Below are positions 12,701 through 24,700 of a stretch of 64,000 nucleotides of DNA, in pieces. Position numbers and translations under genes: made by a program. The notes below the pieces were generated by a model. It worked only from the letters and a program-made list of their open reading frames with translations, was not told the DNA's origin and ran no database searches. Each line of letters starts with the position of its first letter. The first letter of the stretch is position 1. This DNA is from Gymnothorax reevesii (taxonomy: Eukaryota > Chordata > Actinopteri > Anguilliformes > Muraenidae): assembly GCA_029721435.1 (NCBI GenBank), contig CM056573.1:49450501-49514500 (forward strand), read 5' to 3'.

Positions 12701-15700
12701 ACATGTCCTGGACATGTCTGGGGCAAGTCTCAGAAAATTAAAAAAAAGAGGTCTAAATGTGGGTGGGGTCTGCAAAAGAGTATATAAGGAAAAGAATTGA
12801 GACAGTAAAGTAGTAGGAGAAATTGCAAGAAGATGACCAGACCTGTCATTTCTGATCAAGACCTGTGACGTTTCTTTTGTGGATTTTGCCTGTGTTTGAG
12901 CATTTTTCTTTACCCAGGACATCACCAAGCCACCCCAACAAAAGGGACTGTAAATATTTCTGTTTTGTTTGTATATAATTCAATCTTGGTCATTAGTTGT
13001 TAGTTAGTGGTTATTGTCTTTGTCTGTTAATTAAATGTGTTGAGGTTTTTAAAACTGTGTCTGTCAACCCTTGCTGTTACTGTTGCTGTAAATTTAATAA
13101 CAAATTGGGGCCATAACAACACAAAGAGGCGGTGGTTTCAATTTATTTTCAAGGAGAATCTGCAGCTAACTAGCCAAGAAACTGTTTTTAACTTCTGCTA
13201 ATATCCAAACTGATTTCAAGACTAGCCTTATTTAAATGTACGATGCCTCTCCAAAAAAAAAAAAAAAAATAAACAGCTAAGGAAATTGCTGATATTACTG
13301 TTATTGGGTCATAAACTGAACAATGACTAAAACCTGGAAAGATTGTGCTAAACTGTAAACTTTGTGAAGGAAATGGGTTTGAGATGCTCAGTGAAATCTT
13401 ATCAGAAATAAAACACACAACGCAATGCTATAGTACCCTCAGCTGTATGTAAATAAGACAAGGAATCACAACATATAAAGGCTTTTTAAATGAGTGCCTA
13501 TGTAACACAATGTGTTTAATACTTTCAGGCTTGAGAGAAGTTTCAAGAGTCAAAAGGAAGGCAGAGGTAATTGTCCAATTTCATCAAGGACCGGGCAGGT
13601 TATAGCGCCCTCCGTAATTATTGGCACCCCTGGTTAAGACGTGTTCTTTAGCTTCTAATAAATTCAGTTTTTTTCTAAATAATATAGGACCACAATGAAA
13701 AAAAAGAGGAAAATCCAACCTTTAATTCGAGTGCATTTATTCAGTGGGAAAAAAAATCCCACATGAAGCAATAATTCTTTTACATCAAATCATGTGTGCC
13801 ACAATTATTAGCACCCCTGATGTTAATACTTTGTACAACTCCCTTTTGCCAACAAAACAGCACCTAATCTCCTATAATGTTTCACAAAATGGGAGAATAC
13901 AGAAAGAGGGATCTTTGACCACTCCTCTTTGCACAATCTCTCTAAATCATGCAGCGACCTGGGTCCTCTCCTCTGCACTCTCCTCTTCAGCTCACTCCAC
14001 AGGTTTTCAATGAGGTTGAGGTCTGGGGACTGAGATGGCCATGGGAGGAGCTTGATTCTGTGTCTGGTGAACCATTTCTGTGTAGATTTGGCCACATTTT
14101 TGGGTCATTATCTTGCTGAAAGACCCTTATGACCACCCATCTTCAGCTTTTGGGCAGAGGCCACCAGATTTGATTTTAAATGTCCTGGAATTTCAAAGCG
14201 TTCATGATGCCATGCACCTTAACAAGGTTCCCAGGGCCTCTGGAAGAGAAACAGGCCCACAGCATCACCGATCCTCCCCATACTTCACAGTGGGCATGAG
14301 GTGCTTTTCTGCATACTCATCTTTTGTGTTCCGCCAGACCCACTTAGAGTGTTTGTTGCCAAAAAGTTGTATCTTTGTCTAATCTGACCGAAGCACATGG
14401 TCCCAGTTGAAGTTCCAGTACCGCTTAGCTGACTCCAGAGGTTTGCGTTTATGACTGAGTGAGAAAAGGTTTTTTTCGTGCATGCCTCCCAAATCGCTTG
14501 TTGGCATGTAGATATCGCCTGATGGTTGTTTTGGAGACTTTGTGACCCCAAGATGCTACCATTTGTTGCAATTCTTCAACAGTGAGCTTTGGATAACTTT
14601 TTTTTTCTCTTACCATCATCCTCACTGTGCATGGTAGCAAAATAGCCTTGCGTCCTCGTCCAGGCTTGTTGACCACTGTTCCAGTAGTCTTAAACTTCTT
14701 AATGATTCCTCTGACAGCAGATATGGGCAGGCGCAGGCGAGTGGCTATTTTCTTGTAGTCACTGCCTGACTTGTGATGGTCGACACACATCAGCCTTACT
14801 TGAATGGTGTGTTCCTTTGTCTTTCCCATGTTGAAGAGTGGATAAGAGAAATGGCCACTGTGTAACGTCATATTCCTACTGCAGGGAAACAGGAAGTGAT
14901 GATTTACTAATTAAATGTTCCTAGATACTCTGATCAACTTAGTAAACTACTGTAGAAATGACAGAAATACTTCAATTACATTTATTTCCTGGGAATTGTT
15001 AGGGGTGCCAATAATTGTGGAACAGGTGATTTTATGAAAAATAATTATTTCTTAGTCAGGGATTTGTTTTCCCCTTAAAATTCACTGGAGTTGAAGGTTA
15101 CATTTTTCTACAATTTTCAGTGTGAGAGTATGCTTCTGCAATAAAAACTGAATTTATTTTAAGGCTTTTAACACATCTTAACCAGGGGGGCCAAAAATTA
15201 TGGAGCGCGCTGTATATGGAAAGCGTGTATCAGGACAGCTGAGATTTTACGTTTGGCATTCAGAATATGAAGTTTGACATGATGCTCAGTCATAAAAATG
15301 TAATGTTGAAGGTGACTGAACAGTTTGGTTGATTATGTTGCTACATCAAATTGTTATGAGAGGGTATTTAAAGTAGGTGAAGGCCATGTAGCTTCCATGT
15401 CCTCCAACTTGATTATCCAGTGAGTACACCTTATGAATTTGACATAGCTACACAAAAAAATGTCATGGTAGTGCAAAGGCGTAATGAAAGTAACACTTCA
15501 GAAAAAATGTGACCTTTTGACCCCATTAACCAGATGAAGGTCATCCACCTTTAATGTTCTGCAAGCCGATTATCCAGAACATACATACTGTAAATTTTAC
15601 ACGGCTACAACAAAAATAGTGGATGTAATCAAGAAAACAGTGTTTACAAAGAAAGTGACCTTTTGAGCCCTTAACCCTATTCCTTTGTTTTGGGATCCAA

Positions 15701-18700
15701 TGGACCCCCGAAGATTTTAAAATGGCACATCTTTGTCGGATGAGAATATACCAAGTTTTTCTTTCATGTAATCCTCAGGCAACTCGTTTTACACTTCCCC
15801 CGAAAAAATCGATCAAGTCGACAAAGCGGTTCCTTCAGTAGCCATGAAAAAGGTCCAGAACTTGTTAATTTAGAGGTAATTTTGTCATGGAAAAAGCCAA
15901 ATAAAATATCCCAAACATAATGAAAACAGTGGATATATTTTCGTAGGGATTATTTGCCACTGAAATGTTGAATTATCAAAAAACAATATTCCAACAGTTC
16001 CAAATTACCATGATTTTGGACATTTGGAAAGTTTTGGTGACATTTGGAATGTTTTGGAGTTATTTGGAATGTTTTCAAAGCTCAATATCACAGTAATCGG
16101 TAGTGATACAAAAACAAAGCTCATATTTTCCGAATATTTGGAATCTAGACATTCAGATTCAATCTTAATATTTGTCATAAAAAGTTCATAGAAAAAAAAA
16201 GTGTTTTTTTATTGCGTTCCAAATAGAATGCTTCCCTGCACCAAAATATTCCATTTGACAGAATTACAAGTTTGGCACTTTTCCAAGTATTCAATACTTT
16301 TTACAACTCACCAATCAAATAATAAACAAAAAAGTTACGCAAAGTAATAAAATTACTTGATTTTCTTGTGACTCAAATTTTGAAGGTTTCGTATAAAATC
16401 CGAACTGTGCCCTCAAGATGGTGATTATATTGTTATATGGATTTGTATAATAATCACAAGATCCAACAGTAATAAGTGAGAAATGATTTTTCATGTGCAA
16501 CACATTTGTCATGAAAATGGTAGGAAAACAAGCTTGGGGTCCACTGGACCCCAAAACAGGGGCAAGGTAGGTAAAAAAGAAACATATGAATAAGGTTAAA
16601 GCAGGTCAAGGTTACCCATCTTCAAACTTGTCCAAGCTATATGTCCAAAGAACAGTCCCTGTGAATTTCATTACCCGGAGATTAATAGGAAAGGATTTAC
16701 GGTCTAGACAGATGGACAAAGAGATGAACGGACAGACAGACAGGCGCAAGGTCTTCGCAATACCCGAAGCTGATTATCGAGAACATACACGCAGTAAATT
16801 TTATGCGGCTACAACAAAAATAGTGAATCTAATCAAGGAAACAGTGTTTACAAAGAATGTGACCTTTTGACCCCTTAAAGTAGGTCAAAGTTACCCATTT
16901 TCGAACTTGTCCAAGCTATATGTCCCAAGAACAGTCCCTGTGAATTTCATTACCCCGAGATTAATAGGAAAGGAGTTACTGTCAACACCGACAGTCAGAC
17001 GGACGCAAGGTCTTCGCAATACCCGGTGGCCATATTTTGGCCTCGGGTGAAAATCAACAGAAGAACTCAAGGCTACGTTTAATTATGAAGGTAAGAGAAT
17101 TTCCATGCGCACAATGCAACAAAAACTAGGAGGATCGGGGCTAAACAGCTGCGCGGCCTAAAGAAAGCCATTTGTGAGGCTAACTGGGAAAAAATAGTGC
17201 CATTATAGGCACATATAGCTCACTTGGTTTATTTCAGGCTTCAGTGTTACGTAAGCTCACAAGCGGTAGTGTTTTTTTTATGCTTGGGTTCAACATTCGG
17301 AAAATGATAAAACAAAAATTTCAAGCAAAATTCAGCATCATGGCTCGATGTTTTATCGTGCCATTTTTTTTTGTAGCTCAGCGCTCTTTTCATAGTGTAG
17401 CTACACTGAAATATCACGCCCCAGACACCAGATCATTGTACTCAGCATTATATACTGAAGAGTTAACCAGTTGGCTGTTGGGCTGAAGTGTGTTACTCAA
17501 GGGAGTAGTACTGTAGCAAATTAAGAGCCAAGAATTTTATTTTTACGCCCTTGGAGCCCTTTGGCACCAGACCATCATTACCTACATGACTGACCGAAGC
17601 AAAAGCACATGCACACATTCAGTGAACAGTTGTAAAAATAATATAATTTCATACTTGAAAATGGATGTAAATCTGTAATAATCTTTCATAAAATGCCACC
17701 AGAATAGTGGAGCGGGTAACTTGAGAATAGCAGGGGAAAAGTGCAAATAGTGATACAAGCATGAAATTCGGCATAACTATTCTTCTTTGTCTCCTGTTTC
17801 AATCTACCTCCGGCCACACAGAATTTGACAGTTTTTCAGAATGGCTTCCTTCCGATATATGAATATGGACATTTAATTCCTTAATCACTTATACTTTCCC
17901 TTATCATTGTCAGTTTATGCTAAAATATTGAGAGCAACCCTACAAGTACTAAGATGTAAAATAGTTTCTAAAAACATCCAAGATGGCTGTCATCATATCC
18001 AAAATGGCCACCAAAGAGCAAAATATTTGCGTATAAGTTCATATGTGCACTTAAAGGTCAGGTAATAGATTGATCTGGGGTAAATCTAGCTGGATCAGTT
18101 TATTTTTGCAAGTAAGAAAATAATTAACTATTATTCATTAATTTTCATTCTAATTTGAAAACATGAACATAAAGGTAAATATAACATTGTAATAGTGTAC
18201 TATCATTGCACGACCAGGGCACACTGGTTGACACTATAGCTGTGAAACTCAGCATGGGGTTCAATGCTAGCTAATGGTAGAAATTTGTCATTAGTTTCCC
18301 AAATGCTGTTTCTCTAGCCCCATTTTAAATTTAAACAGTCGCACCTGAATTGACAGGATGTGCCAGCGCGGGAGAGCCGAGCCAAAGAAGACGGGGCTAT
18401 AGTCTTCTGGAAGGAGTACAGATCACACGGGAATTAAATAGCATTGGATGAATGATCGGGCTAGGGGTAGGATTGCAACATATCTTAGCCTAGTTGTATC
18501 CCATATCTGAAAGTGCTTACATGTTGTATAGATGGTAAAAGGATATGGATTGGAAGGGTTGGTTTAGTTTATCTCTTTATGACTGTAAGAATGCCAAGAT
18601 AAATGAATTCACAATGATTGTGTATAAAATATGCTATTTTTGTAGCTTATAGGCTGAAAATATTCAAAATATAGAGCAAATTTGCCACCATTTTGAAAAC

Positions 18701-21700
18701 GTGTCGGCCATCTTGGATATAACTATAAATTGAAGTGGCCGGAGGTTGATTTTGATTTATGGGGATATTAAGAGTTCTCATGCAAAGTCTGTTGCTTGTA
18801 TCACCATTTGCACTTTTATTCAACTACCCCGCTCCACTAGAATGCACAAAATGCATGTTGAAAAACCTAAATCTTCTAGGAGGAGACCCTCCAAACCCCG
18901 ACCCCCGCAAGAGGGGGACACCTTCTCCCACACACTCATGTTTTTGGTATGAAGGCTGTGAGGACTGCATGTTCTGCAGTGCTATTACTGGTACCAGGAC
19001 ATTCAGCTGATTTTAAAGCTGTGTAGAGTGCACGCTCAGCAGTGGTGGTATTGGTACCTGTGCATTTGGCTGATTTTAGAGCTGTGTAGAGTGTATGTTC
19101 AGTAGTGTTGGCACTGGTACCATCATTTTTAACTGATATAAGATGGCAATGTGGAGTGAAATTTCAGCCGTGATGGTACTGGAGCCTGTACATTCTGCTT
19201 ATATGAAAGCTGCGTGAAGTGCATGTTCAGCGGTGCTGGCACTCGTCCCTGTAAGCGTGTTCAACAGTGCTGGTACTGCTCCTGAAACTGATGCCAGTAC
19301 TTTTTGCTGATAAGTCAGCAGTACAATGAGTGTGTTCCGCAGTCTTGACACTGGTACCTGTAGGTTCTGCAGGTATTTCTCTCGAATGTTGCACAGAAGA
19401 CTCTGTTCCTTCTGAATCTGCTGCATGACTCTGTTAAATGTGGAATTCACAATCTGAACATCTTGATCCTTCTGTTCCTGAAGACACATACAAAAAGGAC
19501 CTAGGCTGACTGAGCGTAAACCATTGGAGCACAGAAGCATTGCTGCTCTGGTACACACTCACGGTCTGAGCTATCTCCAGCTCCTTGCATATGTCCACCT
19601 CTGCCCTCTTCAGGAGTGCGTCCAGTCCCACAGCCACCTCACTCAAGCACACTGAAGTTTCACTCCATAAACAGAAGAACTGAAAACAAATTGTGTGATG
19701 GACATTTGGTTGCAGCAAAACGAAAAGGATGTTATATCAACAGATTTATTTGCTTAGCGCAGGCCCTCAGCAAAGAGGGCCAGGTGGCTTGCCTTTCTGT
19801 CACTGCTGAGCTGCTACTGTGCATATTCATAGTTCAGAGTGTAAAGAACTTCAGCAAATTTACTAATAGCTTACAATCGTAAATCTAACAACTTGATGCA
19901 ATTCATTCACATGCTTAATTTCTACTCTCACTAGAGAGATCCAACAACGTTTTATGAAGGAAATTTCATTTGATTAAAACGCTTTCTTGGATATCATTCT
20001 GAATATCCAACTTTTTTGGACTCCAACACTTAACAACACTGTGAAAACAAGTATTTGACACTAACGTGTCTTTGTCCCCCGCCACAAACTGTGAAATCGT
20101 GTCAAAATGAACAATTTCTCCGGGTGACCTTGAGAATGGCGCGAAGGTCACGGAAATGGACTGGCGCCGGGGTATCACCCTAATACATGTTGACATAAGA
20201 TTTGAAGTAAATCCGTCAATTTGTTCTTGAGATATCTGGCTGACAAGGCTATCAGTGTGAAAATGCACAATCTCCCGGTGTGACCTTGAGAATGGCACGA
20301 AGGTCACCGAAATCGACTGGCGCCGGGGTATCAGACTAATACATGTTGACATGAAATTTGAGGAAAATCCGTCAATTCTTTCTTGAGATATCTCGCTGAC
20401 AGGATTCGGGACGTACGGACGGACGGTCGTGAATACTATGTCCCGCTGCTTCGCGCGTTCCGCGCAGCGGGGGACAATGAACCAAATCAACTTAAATCGC
20501 CAATAGAACTGCCTTGGTTCAGATTAAATTGACCAATGTACCATAGGTGTCAGGACAGAAGTCATGTCATTGCAATAAAAATATACTATGGACTGTAGCC
20601 ATAATCATCTGGTGAATACAAACCAGATACCACATCATACCTTTCCTGCATTACTGAACCAAGAGCAGAGGGACTGCAGGGCCGCATCGGTCTTCTCCCT
20701 CACCATCTGGCTCTCCTGCTGCTTGCGACTTTTCCACTCTGAGAACTGCTCAAATGCCTGCTCATCAGCGCCCTCCTCTGAGAGGGAGCCAAACGCTGCA
20801 GTCAGAGAAGCGCCGACATGCTGTGGGAAAAGCAAGCAACTCAGTGAAATTAGAGAAGTTCCACTCTTGTATTAAGAAGGATGTTCAGTAGGGTCAAGCA
20901 GATTTGCAAAAGAAATAACGTCCATTAAAAAAGCGCAGAATCCAGAAACCCTTCTATGGATTTCAATTTTACAACAGTCAAGGCTAGTAGAGTTGCGGCA
21001 ACATTCTTGGTGACAGGTTTATTACAGCTTTGATTCAGATTATATTCTTCAGATTTTTCTAACAAAGACAAGGAGACACAAAGCTTAAAGTGGAAGTGAT
21101 GCCCTTTCCCACCTCGAGCATGTCCATACGCTCAGTGATTGGCAGCCCATCAACTTCCTGTATGTATTCATCCACAGCAACCGTAAGGGCAGAGCGTACC
21201 CTGTTCCTCTGATCAATCAGATCTACTAACTCCTCCCTCTGTAAGAACAGAGACCCAAACACAGATTTAACTTTATTTGCAGCAGTAATGGGAAATTCAA
21301 ACTGATTCAATGCAAAAGATCGATGAATCGATGAAGGGCTTGCAAACACACACACAAACTCACCAATTGGCAGGCCTTCACTATCTCCTGCGCATGACTG
21401 TACTCCTTCCATGCCACCTCCAACTTCTCCATGGCAACAGGGATGGAAATTCTATTGTTCATAACAATACCGATGGCTTGTAGCAGACTGTCCCCCACAG
21501 TGCTACTGGGACTGTTCTCTCTGTCCATTAGAAAGATAAAAATGTTCCATTTAAAATCATCAGAGGCCTAAAACTGCTATTCCATTGTGTTCCGTCTGTG
21601 TCCAGCTGTGTCACACGAAAGGCTTACTTTCTTAAAATTTTAATGTAGGCATAAACTTTAACAGTAATACAAATTAAGCATATTATCACATTTCAGCTGG

Positions 21701-24700
21701 GGCAGGCAACTTTCGAGAGTCTAGCAAAAGCAAGGTAGATTATCAAGGGAGCCAAACCGCGCTGACAGACCTGGAACCCAGAACTCAGGCACAGACGGAA
21801 GATTCTTCGCACAGAATTTATTGCTCATTGTCAGATGGTCTGTTTCTTTAACAATCAGGAAGATTGCAATACCAAAACAGTACACAAAATCAGTGTTGAA
21901 AAACAGGCAGTAATCCAGAAATCAGGAGGGCAGATAGCAGCATAAGGGAGCAAATCGTGAACCAAACCAGACAATGAGGGCAATCCAAACTCGCAAACTG
22001 AGAACGAAAGAGAATCACAATAAACCCGGAAGTCACTAGCAGCCCTCTCAATAACAGCCGACAGCCAGAAATATTTCCTCCGACTGACTAGAATCTGCCA
22101 ACTACTGTTACAGGGCACTTCCCGTTTTTTTGTCAGCAGTGCAACTCATCTTTTGTTAAAATTGATGTTAAATCAGAGGCGGATCTAGAAAATTTTACAT
22201 GGGGTGGCAAAGGGGTGGCAAGAGGTCGGGGAGGGGTGGCATGGGACGTCCTCAGTGCGGTATTAGGAAATCCCCAATTCCAAAGAAGTTGGGACTTTGT
22301 GGAAAACGTGCATAAAAACAGAATACAATGATTTACACATCTCAATAACCCATATTTTATTCACAACAGAGCACAGACAACATATCAGACGTTGTAAGTA
22401 AAGACAGGCAGAGGTTCACCAATCTGCCAAAAAACTGCATCTAAAAATTGGGGAACAATTTCAGAAAAATTGTTCTTCAATGTATTTATTTTACAGTGTA
22501 TCCCATGTTATGGCCCCAATTTGTTATGACATTTACGACAGCAAGGGATGACATACAGAATTTTAAAACTTAAACACATTTAATTAAACAAAGACTTTTA
22601 ACTAATCTACTATCTACTCTACTGACCAAGATTGATATATACAAGAAAAAAAATATTTACAGTCCCTTTGGTTGGGTTGCTTCGTGATGTTCCGGGTGAG
22701 GAAAATGCTCCAACACAGGCAAAAATTCACAAAAAGCTTCACAGGTCTTGAACGGTGTGACAGGTCTGGTCAAATGTATCCTTCTCCTTGCAGTTTCTCC
22801 TACTACTTTACTGTCTCAGTTTTCTTCCTTATATACTCTTTTGCAGACCGCTAGAAATGAAAAATTTTGGGCAGAATGGAACTGAAACCCCCAAAAGGCA
22901 CAACTACAGCATAATAGTTGTGCTTTTGTCCATAGCAAATTCCATAGCAAATTTGAAGTTTGTAAGTGGTATATTTTTTGAGTTCTGCTCCGGAAATGAA
23001 AATGATTACGGACGGTCGGACGAATAAATTTTGGGCACCATGATTTCAAAATGCCCAAAAGGCACAATGGGATCACTAGAATAACATGCGTACAAAATAT
23101 GAAGTTTGTAAGTGGCAGAGTTTTTGAATTCTGCTGTAGAAAAGGGACCAAGTCCAATTTTTGGGCTGTTTTTGGTGTAGAAATCAAAAATTTTGGGCAG
23201 AATGGAACTGAAACCCCCAAAAGGCGCAACTACATCATAAGAGTAAGTTGCAAACCAAATGTGATGTTTGTTAGTGGCATAGTTTTTGAGTTCTGTCCCG
23301 GAAATTAGACAAAGTCCAATTTTAGGGCTGTTTTTGGTTAAAAATCCAAAATTATGGCCAGCATGGAACTGAAACCCCCAAGAGGCACAACTACACCATA
23401 AGAGTAAGTTCCATAGCAAATTTGAAGTTTGTAAGTGGTATAGTTTTTGAGTTCTGCTCCGGAAATGAAAATGATTACGGACGGACGGACGGACAGGGCG
23501 ATGACTATATCCCACGGTATTCCATACCGGTGGGATAAAAACGGCTAACGGAAGTCGGTAGGGATCCGCCCGTACCTTTGCCTGCGATAGAATGAGACGA
23601 GAGGCTAATAATACCGCTGCCTTACCTTCAGTATACAGGCTAGAGATACGGGTCCGTGCCCTTAGCCACTGCCCTGACAGTAAGGACCTGGTTTTATTAT
23701 GCAGCCTCATTGTTGTGATATTGTTTACATAATACCGAAAATTGGCATTGACCCTCTGGATTCAAACATTCCTGTTTTTGATATCTAGCTAAACGCATCA
23801 TAAACTGTTCTCGTTTTTACTATAATCAAAACTAACCTAAGGGGAAAATGCGTCAACAAATCACATGTGAGTGAGTCACTTTTGACCAGCGATTAATGAG
23901 CACATTGATCCATCGCCTTGGTTTACATTCCATCGATGACAAATTTAACTTAACTTTAACTTCGTGTGTTAAAACGTCACCGGGGGAAACTGAATTTACC
24001 TGGAGAAAGTTGGGTGGCTAAATGGCTCCACTCAACTGTACTGCACGCAGACTCCAACATGTGTCCATGACAACTGACACACGCAAACGCGCAGACTCCG
24101 CGCTGCAGGACCGCAGCTATTTGAGGAGCCGATTATTAATTTTTTTTTTTTGGTGAATTCATCTTTTATTTTGATGCTTTGAGGGGCTTTTAGACATAAT
24201 GGTGATTTGTTTTACAAGTATAGTTTTAAGAACATTAAAGTTAGGGGGGCAGGTAGGGGGGCAAGGCTCGACAGTGGGGGGCCAGTTGCACCCCTCTGCC
24301 CCCCCGTAAATCTGCCCCCGTGTTTAATTTATCGAGCAGTATTTGGACAGAGTACCATTTGTCTAACTTATATTGATATGTCTTAACTGGATATACATGG
24401 GATGTTTGTAATCAGAAAAACACAAATAAGACAGTTAAGATAAGATAAAGATAAAATAAGATTAAGATACACTTCATTGAATCCCGTGGGGTAATTTGTC
24501 TCTGCATTTAACCCATCCTATAGTAAGGAGCAGTGGGCAGCGGCAGATCAGTGCCCAGGGACCAACTGCAGTTCTAAAGCCAGTTCCTTGGTCAGTGGTA
24601 CCAGTAGGAGTGTTCCTGTAATGCAAGTTTTTTTTGCCAAAAATCAAATGTTGTGCAATGTCACAAAAAGGCTTCTTTTTTTTACTCCGGCCATATTCCT

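Larger units (their letters stand above)
7237..13118 (+). mobile_element. Gmr1-like Ty3/gypsy LTR retrotransposon with integrase before reverse transcriptase
   Basis: A 5.88-kb element bounded by two direct LTRs (498 and 493 bp) that start TGTAATG and end ATAACA. It is flanked by a 4-bp target duplication ACAC (7233-7236 and 13119-13122). The internal order is gag, protease, integrase, reverse transcriptase, RNase H. This copia-like order with gypsy-type domains is the hallmark of the Gmr1 group known from cod and other deuterostomes. The copy is defective: the fingers part of reverse transcriptase is missing and the frame shifts near 11,430. No envelope gene is present. It lies inside the intron between STK31 exons 14 and 15, antisense to the gene. 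Confidence 0.93.
22174..24320. mobile_element. Possible hAT-type element enclosing several nested repeats
   Basis: The left end is CAGAGGCGGATCTAG; the right end, on the other strand, reads CGGGGGCAGATTTACGG. Flanks are TGTTAAAT (22166-22173) and TGTTTAAT (24321-24328), 7 of 8 identical. G-rich GGGGTGGCAA stretches lie inside the left end and GGGGGGC runs inside the right. Enclosed are a fish MITE half (about 22272-22480), a truncated Gmr1 LTR (22506-22850) and a minisatellite element (22855-23540). The TIR match is imperfect, hence moderate confidence. Confidence 0.5.

Noticed and set aside
19966..20490. A 174-residue minus-strand frame
   Set aside because: It runs through two 157-bp repeat units and the ACGG tail; the repeated peptide reflects the repeat, not a gene.
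23006..23710. A 234-residue minus-strand frame
   Set aside because: It is composed of translated minisatellite units (period about 165 bp, divisible by three), with no protein-family features.
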